Below, piece after piece: positions 1 to 5,742 of a stretch of DNA of 8,733 nucleotides (position 1 is its first letter; each line of letters starts with the position of its first letter). The stretch spans positions 1-8,733 of the forward strand of contig JANXVQ010000403.1 of assembly GCA_025351545.1 (NCBI GenBank), in the 5' to 3' direction. Under the pieces are notes generated by a model. The model did no database searches. It worked only from the letters and a program-made list of their open reading frames with translations, and had not been told where the DNA came from. The stretch is from Spirosoma sp. (GTDB lineage: Bacteria; Bacteroidota; Bacteroidia; Cytophagales; Spirosomataceae). Both the position numbers and the translations under genes were made by a program.

Positions 1-150
1 GGAAAGAATCCCGTACTGATTCGGATTGATACCAACTCAGGGCACGGTGCCAGCAACACGAAGAAAAACATAGAAACGGCCGCCGACATATACTCGTTTA
101 TCCTCTGGAACATGGGCATAACAAGTTTAAAGGAAATAGCAAGCAAATAA
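1..150 (+). CDS. C-terminus of a prolyl oligopeptidase family (S9A) serine peptidase, partial
   Basis: Frame 1 is open from the window edge to a TAA and gives 49 residues. They contain PVLIRIDTNSGHGAS followed by KKNIETAADIYSFILWNMG. This is the typical end of S9A prolyl oligopeptidases: the H of SGHG matches the catalytic histidine of the Ser-Asp-His triad, and the ADIYSF helix closes the alpha/beta-hydrolase domain. The family cleaves after proline in peptides, and Bacteroidota versions are often exported. The nucleophile and aspartate lie outside the window, so activity and localisation cannot be judged. The gene ends in a strong terminator 10 bases downstream, so it is the last gene of its transcript. 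Confidence 0.85.
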   Translation, partial: GKNPVLIRIDTNSGHGASNTKKNIETAADIYSFILWNMGITSLKEIASK

Positions 151-159
151 CACAGACCT

Positions 160-213
160 AGTCAAAAAGCCCTCAATACATACAAACAGGTATGTATTGA
201 GGGCTTTTTGACT
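160..213 (+). terminator. Long perfect hairpin terminator after the peptidase gene
   Basis: Bases 160-183 pair without a mismatch with 190-213, leaving the six-base loop AAACAG. The stem carries CAAAAAG on the left and CTTTTTG on the right, so the T tract is part of the stem and the structure is nearly symmetrical. It follows the peptidase stop by 10 bases and separates it from the TM2 gene. It could also stop leftward transcripts. Confidence 0.85.
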
Positions 214-242
214 TAAATTATTTAATGTCATCTAATTAGCGT

Positions 243-250
243 TAGTTTTG
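243..250 (+). promoter_or_regulatory. Bacteroidota-type -7 promoter element for the TM2 gene
   Basis: TAGTTTTG matches the Bacteroidota -7 consensus TAnnTTTG exactly. No clear -33 TTG is seen 19-21 bases upstream, where the sequence is AT-rich. The element predicts a transcription start near 257 and a leader of about 24 bases before the ATG at 281. It rules against the in-frame TTG at 248, which lies inside the promoter element. Confidence 0.5.
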
Positions 251-280
251 GCTCCTAATCATTCTTGTACTACAATTTCC

Positions 281-721
281 ATGAAAAAATTACTTCTATT
301 TTCTTTACTCGCCGTAGCGACTCTAACTGTTCGCGCTGCTGATGTTTCGGCAGATGCTTATGTAATCAATGATCAGCAGGTTGAACAACTCATCGCTCAG
401 AGCGAAGATGTTAGCCTTGCTGCTGTTAGCACAGATTTATTTCAGAGCCAACAGGTAACGGCTGGTTTGACTGGCACTGCTGGTGTGAAAGCCAGCACAA
501 AAGAATTCGTTCCGGCTATTTTGCTAAACTTTTTCCTTGGCGGCCTGGGTATTCACCGGCTATATCTGGGAACGAAAACATTTACCTGGGTTGGCTATAT
601 CCTGACCTGTGGCGGTATTTTCGGCATCGTACCTTTGGTTGACTTTATCGTGTTGATTATGCATAGCGATAATATCTCTCCATACGTTGACAATACAAAA
701 TTCTTTATGTGGTCTAAATAA
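281..721 (+). CDS. Secreted or membrane TM2-domain protein
   Basis: The 146-residue product starts with a signal peptide (MKKLLLFSLLAVATLTVRA, cleavage probably near residue 19-20). A polar stretch follows to about residue 73, rich in Q, S, A and V. The TM2 module covers 75-130: a first membrane helix at about 76-95, the signature GGLGIHRLYLG at 87-97, and a second helix at about 103-128 ending in VDFIVLI. Proteins of the TM2 family are small two-helix membrane proteins whose biochemical role is mostly unknown. The frame is open further up to a TTG at 248, but that codon lies in the promoter element and the ATG at 281 begins a normal signal peptide. The gene stands alone between two terminators. 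The same GxG-x-LYxG type of motif recurs in the two TPR proteins of the facing operon, which may reflect a shared fold. Confidence 0.85.
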   Translation: MKKLLLFSLLAVATLTVRAADVSADAYVINDQQVEQLIAQSEDVSLAAVSTDLFQSQQVTAGLTGTAGVKASTKEFVPAILLNFFLGGLGIHRLYLGTKTFTWVGYILTCGGIFGIVPLVDFIVLIMHSDNISPYVDNTKFFMWSK

Positions 722-733
722 CTGACCCATTTT

Positions 734-787
734 TACCAAGCAAATAGCCCGGACACATATGTGTGTATCCGGGCTATTTGCTTGGTA
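734..787. terminator. Bidirectional terminator between convergent genes
   Basis: Bases 734-753 pair perfectly with 768-787, and the 14-base loop holds the palindrome CACATATGTG. The left flank reads TTTTT on the + strand, and CAAATAG/CTATTTG lies in the stem. It starts 13 bases after the TM2 stop and ends 6 bases from the stop of the leftward operon, so it can serve both. Confidence 0.8.
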
Positions 788-793
788 CGCCAT

Positions 794-1630
794 CTATTTT
801 ATCATTTCCAGTATCTTCTGTCGAGCCCTGGCATTAAACATAGCTGCCCGTTTGTGATTAAGTTCTTGCACCAGTACCTCCGCGCGTCGCACTCCGCCCG
901 CATGAAACGAGCCAAAAAGGCCGGCGCCAATTCCCCAGGCCGATAAATAATAGCCTTGTAAATAACTTAGAACGCCAAAATACAAACCCGCCGATTGAAC
1001 CAGTATACTCAGTGCAGCCTCACCAGGCTTACCCGCGTAGAGTTGCCCGGCACCCGGAATAAACGTTGAAAGCCATTGGGCTTTCTTTTCGCTTTTCAGC
1101 CGGGGAAGTTGTTGATATGGATTCAAGTTGACACTGTCAGCCTGTATGTGTGCTGCCAGTTCACGATAAGCGACTGCTGCTTCAGACCAGCGCTTCAGTT
1201 CATTCAAAGACAACACCCGAACAGCTATCAGCAAAGGGGTTGCCGACATACCAGGATGCAGATAAGGCAACCGTTCCAGCAGCGATAATGTGTTTTCAAA
1301 CTGCCCGGCAAGGTAGGCACACAAAATTTGCTCTTGCCGCAGAGGGTATAACAAACTGTCTGCATAGTCGGTTTGGATCTGGCTATTCAGGAACGTTACG
1401 GCAGAAGCATACAAACCCTGTTGTTTCAGACATCGGGCTTTACCAACAGCCGCCGAAAAGCGTATGATAGGCTCAGCCGATGTAAACAGCACTCGCTCAT
1501 AGGCAACGCGGGCAGCCAGAAATTGACCCGAAGCAACCAGTGAATCGGCTGTAGAGAGTGGTAATTGCGCCTTAGCGATTGAGCAGATTCCGCAGAGGAA
1601 TATGCATATCAAATAAAATTTTGTTGTCAT
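794..1630 (-). CDS. Secreted TPR-like protein with C-terminal PGAGQLYAGK membrane module (paralogue A)
   Basis: From the ATG at 1630 the product is 278 residues. It begins with a signal peptide (MTTKFYLICIFLCGICSIAKA, then Q). Residues 25-165 are helical, with TPR-like alternation of A/L/Y positions (for example SGQFLAARVAYERVL and RWSEAAVAYREL). After a basic linker comes STFIPGAGQLYAGKPGEA at 188-205, followed by hydrophobic stretches at about 206-224 and 228-246, and a basic helical tail. The motif recalls the PGxGQxY segment of DUF5683-like and TM2-like membrane proteins. The function is unknown. A periplasmic helical domain tied to a membrane hairpin suggests a scaffold or adaptor. An upstream in-frame GTG at 1651 would add seven residues, spoil the signal peptide and lengthen the overlap with the preceding gene, so the ATG is preferred. 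It is the last gene of the four-gene operon and a diverged copy of the gene upstream. Confidence 0.8.
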   Translation of the reverse strand: MTTKFYLICIFLCGICSIAKAQLPLSTADSLVASGQFLAARVAYERVLFTSAEPIIRFSAAVGKARCLKQQGLYASAVTFLNSQIQTDYADSLLYPLRQEQILCAYLAGQFENTLSLLERLPYLHPGMSATPLLIAVRVLSLNELKRWSEAAVAYRELAAHIQADSVNLNPYQQLPRLKSEKKAQWLSTFIPGAGQLYAGKPGEAALSILVQSAGLYFGVLSYLQGYYLSAWGIGAGLFGSFHAGGVRRAEVLVQELNHKRAAMFNARARQKILEMIK

Positions 1631-2447
1631 AACCTCGGTTAAACTCATCACGCCGGACTTTTACGGCCAGCGTACTCCCCCAAATATTACCGATATAAAA
1701 TACCGTAAAGAGCGATCCAAAACCCAGAAATCGCAGACTTGCAGGGCCATCTTTCCGGTAACCTTCCCACGCCAGTAAACCCATCGTTAGCACAGGCAAA
1801 AAGGCGGCAATACCCTGTTTCGTTTTTCCGGCATATAGTTTACCCAAACCAGGAACGGCAGCACTCAGTAATCCCGCCAACGCCGGTGACCGGTGTTTTT
1901 GCGCCCGTAGACCCTGCCAGTAAATGTCCATACGTTTTTCTTCGGCACTCAATGCATATGACGAATAGCTAAACTGCTGGCGGAGAGTATCATAAAGTCC
2001 GTACTGACGCTGTAACAAGGCTAGTCCGGCCCGTTCAAACGCCCGCAGTTCAAGCAGGGTCGAGTCAGGCGCAGGCAAGTGTTGCATAACCGCTCCGGCC
2101 GAATCACGCTTGTGTTGAAAAGCCAGACAGTAGGCGCCAAAATACTGGGATTTGGTATAAAAGGGAGATGCTTTCGACACCCTCAGCAAATGATCACTAG
2201 CCTCGCCCAGCGACTTGGCACCATAAGCCAGCCAGCCAGTCAAATAGGCCAGTGAGTCCCGTTGCGAAACTGTGAGCAACTGTTTGTCGAATGCCTGTAA
2301 AACAGACATAGCCTCATCGGTAGCTTCTTTGTCTGCCAGGTAACGGGCAAATTGCCATTCACGGCTAAATGTAGTGGTTTGGCAATGAGCTGGTATAGTC
2401 AGAAAACCGACAATGAATAGCAGCAACCAACGGCGAAAATCTGTCAT
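1572..2447 (-). CDS. Secreted TPR-like protein with C-terminal PGLGKLYAGK membrane module (paralogue B)
   Basis: The 291-residue product has a signal peptide at 1-22 (ending IPAHC, then QTT). A helical region at 28-180 has TPR-like spacing (WQFARYLADKEATDEAMSVL, then DSLAYLTGWLAYGAKSLGEA). The sequence SAAVPGLGKLYAGKTKQGI follows at 195-213, then hydrophobic segments at about 212-228 and 240-259, then VRRDEFNRGYDNKILF. Domain order, length and motif are the same as in the next gene of the operon, so the two are tandem paralogues. Outside the motif they share few identical residues, pointing to an old duplication. Its ATG overlaps the stop of the yidD-like gene by one base (TAATG), and its own 3' end runs about 59 bases into the following gene. 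The role is not known. The link to yidD and a LolA-like gene suggests envelope protein biogenesis. Confidence 0.82.
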   Translation of the reverse strand: MTDFRRWLLLFIVGFLTIPAHCQTTTFSREWQFARYLADKEATDEAMSVLQAFDKQLLTVSQRDSLAYLTGWLAYGAKSLGEASDHLLRVSKASPFYTKSQYFGAYCLAFQHKRDSAGAVMQHLPAPDSTLLELRAFERAGLALLQRQYGLYDTLRQQFSYSSYALSAEEKRMDIYWQGLRAQKHRSPALAGLLSAAVPGLGKLYAGKTKQGIAAFLPVLTMGLLAWEGYRKDGPASLRFLGFGSLFTVFYIGNIWGSTLAVKVRRDEFNRGYDNKILFDMHIPLRNLLNR

Positions 2448-2902
2448 TAATAGCGGCTCAGTGAATCAATTATGGTGCCATCAACAGGGCTAATGTCCAT
2501 AGCAGGAACGTCTAGGAGACCGATCCGATTACAGCGCATTATACGGTCTGCACTTAAAAATACGCCCTTCACAATGCCGTACTGTTCGATAGCCTGTTTG
2601 CTAAAATTAGAGCAAGTGATCTGATAAGGGCAACTGCGGGCCAATTGCTGTGACATAAGCCGTTGATAACCAAGCAATGCACCTTTTATGACCAGCGAAA
2701 GAGGATTATATTGAGCCAGCCAACTTTGCTGACGATAGTGTACGACCCGGTCAGAGTTGCCGGGTCGGTGGTACTGTAAAAAAGCTGCATTATTCTGAAA
2801 ATCACGATCAGCCAGCAATTGTCGATCCGATACCGGAACTTGCGCCCCAGCGCTGGCAGCTACCCCTAAAGCAACTACCAACCCTATCAACCTCCGTTTC
2901 AT
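2447..2902 (-). CDS. yidD: YidD-like membrane protein insertion factor with its own signal peptide
   Basis: The YidD domain spans about residues 66-132 of 151. It has PLSLVIKGALLGYQRLMSQ, then SCPYQITCSNFSKQAIEQYG, then VKGVFLSADRIMRCN. The three cysteines typical of the family are kept (C91, C97, C124), as are the TCS, QAI..YG and KG patterns. Usual YidD proteins are about 70-85 residues, lie between rnpA and yidC, and help YidC insert inner-membrane proteins from the cytoplasmic side. This one differs in three ways. It has an N-terminal signal-like segment (MKRRLIGLVVALGVAASAGA, then Q) and a 45-residue linker. It lacks the usual GG-D-P-V-P end and has GLLDVPAMD instead. It sits in an envelope operon, not beside rnpA. 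The signal suggests a periplasmic or membrane-anchored YidD domain, which is an inference. The ATG overlaps the upstream stop by four bases, so translation is probably coupled. Confidence 0.85.
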   Translation of the reverse strand: MKRRLIGLVVALGVAASAGAQVPVSDRQLLADRDFQNNAAFLQYHRPGNSDRVVHYRQQSWLAQYNPLSLVIKGALLGYQRLMSQQLARSCPYQITCSNFSKQAIEQYGIVKGVFLSADRIMRCNRIGLLDVPAMDISPVDGTIIDSLSRY

Positions 2903-3591
2903 TGGCTGATTTTAGCATTGGCCGGAATCGTGTAATCGAAATAATAACTGGTGGCCTCTCGGTTTAGCCGGAAATCAGCGTAGACATTTTTAGATACGGT
3001 CGAATCCCGGTCCTGATAAACGATTTCGGTGGTTGTAGCCGGAAACGGCCGACCATCTATGGACTGGTAACTATAATAGAATACCTTCCTGATAATTTTT
3101 CCTGTTCCGTCGGTGTAGTGCATATAAATTGGATTGGCCCGATCGTAAACAATTTTTACCCGTTGAATTGCGGCTTTTTTATCCGGCGTTTTGAGTCGCC
3201 ACTCTGTAATTAGCAGTTTACTGGCACTGGTGGTTTTATCCTGTACAAACCCAAGCTGAGTCAGCCCCATGTCGGATGTAGTGCCGTTGAGGAAGAAAGC
3301 CAATTGGGTAGTCTGTGTACTGAAGGCTTCGCTTTGATAGCGAATTACGGCATTCTGGCGGGGGTCGTAGATCCGGGTTTCGCCGAGTTTATTGGCTAGT
3401 ATAACTACTTCACGCGGAAAAGTAAAGTGAGTTACCATATTGCCATTTTGCTGATAAAATACTTCGCCCCGAACAGTAACCGATTTGCCTTGTTGCACTT
3501 GCCGTGTTGTAATAGTGGCCGACAGACGTTCGATGGTTTGGGGTGATGGAAAAAGAAGGCTACTAACAAGCAGAAGAAATACAAGTTTCAT
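2899..3591 (-). CDS. LolA-like outer-membrane lipoprotein carrier family protein
   Basis: The 230-residue product has an N-terminal signal segment (MKLVFLLLVSSLLFPSPQ). The rest is rich in beta strands with the layout of the LolA/LolB fold: an early charged strand region (VTVRGEVFYQQNG), FTFPREVVILANKLGETRIYDP at 57-78, an NAVIRYQ strand, an amphipathic helical stretch at about 88-113, and a late series of strands ending in YYFDYTIPANAKIS. LolA-type proteins bind acyl chains of lipoproteins or related lipids in the periplasm. No sequence match was possible here, so the assignment rests on pattern and may be a related lipid-binding family. It is the first gene of the four-gene operon and overlaps the yidD-like gene by four bases. 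A typical LolA gene stands alone or beside ftsK, so this is probably a dedicated copy for this system. Confidence 0.65.
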   Translation of the reverse strand: MKLVFLLLVSSLLFPSPQTIERLSATITTRQVQQGKSVTVRGEVFYQQNGNMVTHFTFPREVVILANKLGETRIYDPRQNAVIRYQSEAFSTQTTQLAFFLNGTTSDMGLTQLGFVQDKTTSASKLLITEWRLKTPDKKAAIQRVKIVYDRANPIYMHYTDGTGKIIRKVFYYSYQSIDGRPFPATTTEIVYQDRDSTVSKNVYADFRLNREATSYYFDYTIPANAKISQ

Positions 3592-3613
3592 CGGGTGGGA
3601 CTAAAATAAGCCC

Positions 3614-3621
3614 CAAAAGTA
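3614..3621 (-). promoter_or_regulatory. Candidate -7 element for the LolA-like/yidD/TPR operon
   Basis: On the - strand 3621-3614 reads TACTTTTG, which fits TAnnTTTG. It lies 22 bases before the ATG at 3591, giving a short leader. No good -33 TTG is found at the usual spacing, so this is a moderate call. The terminator at 3660-3700 isolates the operon from the gene upstream, so a promoter is needed between 3592 and 3660. Confidence 0.4.
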
Positions 3622-3659
3622 AACAATACCGCCCAACTTGTAGCCGATATTGTATGTAA

Positions 3660-3700
3660 TGCAAAAGTGCCTATCTGATAATCAGATAGGCACTTTTGCA
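3660..3700 (-). terminator. Hairpin terminator after the beta-barrel gene
   Basis: Bases 3660-3677 pair perfectly with 3683-3700 around the loop ATAAT. The arms carry CAAAAG and CTTTTG, and on the - strand the structure ends in CACTTTTGCATT. It lies 21 bases past the stop of the outer-membrane protein gene. Its near symmetry could also block + strand read-through. Confidence 0.8.
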
Positions 3701-3720
3701 GTAGCGTTAGTCAGCTGCGC

Positions 3721-4245
3721 TTACAGTTTGAACGTGATACCCAGCATTAATGGAGCAATACCGCTACCTAATTCAGCAAAGCCACCTACTTTCTCACTGA
3801 AAAAGTAACGACCGCCAAGGTGAATTGGCACAAAAATGCCACTACCAAAGGCACTGCCGCTATAAATGCTGTTGCTATAAGAAACACTTTCATAACCTAA
3901 GCCAATACCGGCATAAAGATCCGCTTTATCGGTACTTAGGTTTAGGATTTGATTAAAGTGATATGAACCACGAACTGCGAAATATAGATAATTGATTTTA
4001 TCATTAAAGCCACTATAGCCATAATTGAAACTACGGTAGGCGACCTGACCACCAACTGTAATATTTGGAGCAACGCCGAAATCGGCTGATCCACCGAAGG
4101 CAATACCGCCAGCACTGGAGTAGCCACCTACGCCAATACCGAGGTTGATAAGTTTCGTGCCTTTGTCAATTGCCATTTGGGCAAACGATTGGGTTCCGGC
4201 TAGTAGACCAAGAACTAGTAAAATAGTAAAGTGGATTTTTTTCAT
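3721..4245 (-). CDS. Secreted outer-membrane beta-barrel protein (porin-family-like)
   Basis: The 174-residue product starts with a clear signal peptide (MKKIHFTILLVLGLLAGTQSFA, then Q). The mature part is a series of short amphipathic strands with alternating aromatic and small residues and many Gly and Tyr: KLINLGIGVGGY, ITVGGQVAYRSF, YLYFAVRGSYHF, ADLYAGIGLGYESVSY, FVPIHLGGRYFF, VGGFAELGSG and a last strand LMLGITFKL. This is the pattern of small eight-stranded outer-membrane barrels (OmpA-like/OMP_b-brl group) common in Bacteroidota. No ligand or activity can be deduced. The frame also allows a TTG start at 4254 adding three residues, but the ATG at 4245 gives a standard signal peptide. 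It is monocistronic, with a promoter about 35 bases upstream and a strong terminator. Confidence 0.82.
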   Translation of the reverse strand: MKKIHFTILLVLGLLAGTQSFAQMAIDKGTKLINLGIGVGGYSSAGGIAFGGSADFGVAPNITVGGQVAYRSFNYGYSGFNDKINYLYFAVRGSYHFNQILNLSTDKADLYAGIGLGYESVSYSNSIYSGSAFGSGIFVPIHLGGRYFFSEKVGGFAELGSGIAPLMLGITFKL

Positions 4246-4280
4246 CTGATTCAATTGATTTAAATTTTTAAAACTTGAGA

Positions 4281-4311
4281 CAAAGTAAATGTGAATCTAT
4301 GGGGCTACCAA
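4281..4311 (-). promoter_or_regulatory. Candidate -33/-7 promoter of the beta-barrel gene
   Basis: Read on the - strand, TTG at 4311-4309 is followed after 20 bases by TTACTTTG at 4288-4281. This is the layout of Bacteroidota promoters (TTG, 19-21 bases, TAnnTTTG), with one mismatch in the -7 element. The leader would be about 30 bases. Confidence 0.5.
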
Positions 4312-4524
4312 GCGCAAACATAATTCACTTATTAATCGGTCATATAGCGTAATACACAACAAACATAGCAAACCAGCTTTAATGCATTGGCATAATGATC
4401 TATTTAATTTTCAGTAAACAGCTCATGATCAAACCGTTGAAGCATCACAGAGAGTAACTAATAGACATATTAGCGTTAAAAAAAACCATTAACCGGGAGC
4501 AGTTTATTGTCATTATCGTAAAAT
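4312..4524. other. AT-rich non-coding stretch
   Basis: Nothing gene-like was found in this stretch on either strand; stops are frequent in all frames and the base composition is AT-rich. It includes a run of A at 4478-4485. It forms the left end of the low-coding zone that reaches to the LytTR gene. Confidence 0.5.
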
Positions 4525-4738
4525 ATGAATACTAATAAACGTCCCAAGTTTTCAATTTGTATTTACCAAACGGGCACAAGTAGATACTGTAAGTATAGAA
4601 TTTACTAAACCGGCAAGTGATCTTTACCGCCTGGATAGACGGCTGAAAGAAGTGGCAGACATGTTTTTGCCAATCTACAACTACTCGCTAACGAACGTAA
4701 TCGGGATAAACCTGACAGCAAATACGCGCGTAAACTAA
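4525..4738 (+). pseudogene. Fragment of an unidentified gene, probably frameshifted
   Basis: An ATG at 4525 opens MNTNKRPKFSICIYQTG and stops at a TAA soon after (about 28 codons). The next frame is open from 4529 to the TAA at 4736 without any start codon near its beginning. It encodes a protein-like stretch: VDTVSIEFTKPASDLYR, then LDRRLKEVADMFLPIYNY, then SLTNVIGINL. The composition (amphipathic LDRRLKEVADMFL helix, strand-like VSIEF) looks like real coding sequence rather than chance, so a frame change near 4560-4580 in a once intact gene is the simplest reading. The family was not recognised. Confidence 0.35.
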
Positions 4739-4797
4739 GCTGAGTCGTGTTAACCATGATCAAGGTTATGGCTCCGGCTTTTCTATCACATCGATGA

Positions 4798-5007
4798 TTT
4801 ATATCTGATGTTCGGTTTGTGAGACCCGTCGCGTATAGCTTTTGCCGACTCGCCTTAGAACATAGTGAAGTCGTTAATTCAAATCAGATACCAAATGAAT
4901 ACCGGGTAATTGACGAGGGAGCTATTAAGACCGCCATTGCCAGCGGATTACGAGAAATACCGGGCGTGAGAATATACAAAGAGACTATTACTACCTTCCG
5001 AAAGTAG
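4798..5007 (+). pseudogene. Possible remnant of a phage Gp157-like protein (C-terminal part)
   Basis: The frame is open from 4798 to the TAG at 5005, with a GTG at 4819 as the only plausible start (62 residues). The last 45 residues are protein-like: SEVVNSNQIPNEYRVIDE, then GAIKTAIASGLREIPGVRIY, then KETITTFRK. The order IP-EY, D-AIK-AI-G, EIPGV recalls the C-terminal end of the Siphovirus Gp157 family, which has an IPeey...KkaIKkAlkaGkeipGa pattern. That comparison is from memory. The first 20 residues look unrelated and there is no ribosome binding site, so this is more likely a decayed end of a longer gene than a working small gene. It may belong with the fragment just upstream as relics of a mobile element. 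Confidence 0.35.
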
Positions 5008-5139
5008 ATTCTGAATAAATTAATATCAACTGGCGGCCAGGTGGCTGTTGGTCAAGTCAGCAGGAGAAACTGATATGTGGCTTCCTTACTTTATTGACGT
5101 TTAAAGAATAAAGCTTAGATCCGGCATTGTTTTTGTATA

Positions 5140-5155
5140 CCCGAAGCGGGGTTTT
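5140..5155 (+). terminator. Weak hairpin with T tract next to the LytTR stop
   Basis: CCCG at 5140-5143 pairs with CGGG at 5147-5150 over an AAG loop, followed by GTTTT. It fits a small + strand terminator for the decayed genes on the left, though the stem is only four base pairs. Confidence 0.3.
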
Positions 5156-5609
5156 AATTAACAGCTTCAGTGGAATATATCGCACCACCGTTGGTTACGT
5201 CCGTTTTGACCTGACAACGTGTCGGGGGTAAGCAACCGCTGGATATTGGTATAGGCTGGTCGGTGTTGAAGGCTGTTTTACCTGGCTCTAACACGGAAAA
5301 ATTATGGAGAGAGATAGACTCAACAGCTAGTGTTCTTCTTCGACTGATTGGCAAAACGATACCTCCTTTTAAGACTACGAATCCATTTTTTTTGTTGTCC
5401 GGCAACTCAAAACCACTTATAAACCTTGGATTTATCAACGCTGTTTTATGAATTCGGATAAATTCGGGCAGGCTTTGCTCATAGAAAGATAACGTTCCGG
5501 AAAATACTTCTTTTCGTCCGTCGCTATAATGAAGCCAGGAATAATTACCAGCACCGGTTAAGTGAGTCATGCTAACAGAGTTTCGCAGGGATTTAGGTAA
5601 ATAAGGCAT
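5154..5609 (-). CDS. LytTR-family DNA-binding protein without receiver domain
   Basis: Residues 12-100 of 151 form a LytTR domain, with GNYSWLHYSDGRK, then FIRIHKTALINPRFI, and LPISRRR near its end. These are the sequence marks of the AlgR/AgrA/LytR DNA-binding fold, which binds promoter DNA mainly through beta strands. No receiver domain precedes it; only about 11 residues come before the domain, so its activity is not set by phosphorylation of the same chain. After the domain there is an unusual tail of about 48 residues, rich in S, T, P and N with two cysteines (GCLPPTRC), and no match recognised. The tail could be a real extension or sequence read past a lost stop. A second ATG at residue 14 would cut into the domain, so the first is used. 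No Shine-Dalgarno or partner kinase gene is seen nearby. Confidence 0.8.
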   Translation of the reverse strand: MPYLPKSLRNSVSMTHLTGAGNYSWLHYSDGRKEVFSGTLSFYEQSLPEFIRIHKTALINPRFISGFELPDNKKNGFVVLKGGIVLPISRRRTLAVESISLHNFSVLEPGKTAFNTDQPIPISSGCLPPTRCQVKTDVTNGGAIYSTEAVN

Positions 5610-5709
5610 AGAACAAGTGATAAAGTATATTGTGTCGAATAAATATGTAGTTCTATCTTACTAATTCCGAATGATAATGTTTGGAGTAGTGAGGGAGTGG
5701 GCCGGTTAC

Positions 5710-5742
5710 AAAAACAGCCGGAGCCTAGTGGACTCCGACTGT
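5710..5742 (-). terminator. Candidate leftward terminator
   Basis: On the - strand, ACAGTCGGAG (5742-5733) pairs with CTCCGGCTGT (5723-5714) with one mismatch and a nine-base loop, and is followed by TTTTG. It would end transcripts of the 120-residue gene about 250 bases upstream, before they reach the LytTR gene. Confidence 0.45.

Noticed and set aside
237..244. The octamer TAGCGTTA also found at 3702-3709 and 4471-4478
   Set aside because: The three copies sit in unrelated positions relative to genes and are too short to call a repeat family from one window.
248..280. Upstream TTG start for the TM2 protein
   Set aside because: The TTG lies in a perfect TAnnTTTG promoter element, and the ATG at 281 begins a normal signal peptide.
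1076..1467. Open + strand frames opposite the TPR gene
   Set aside because: They lie wholly inside a well-supported gene on the other strand and have no domain or composition of real proteins.
3942..4127. Second - strand frame inside the beta-barrel gene
   Set aside because: The barrel gene has a signal peptide and strand pattern over the same bases; the other frame has neither.
5053..5103. AGGAG followed by ATG and nine codons (MWLPYFIDV), like a leader peptide
   Set aside because: No downstream + strand gene depends on it, and strong Shine-Dalgarno sequences are not typical here, so it is probably chance.
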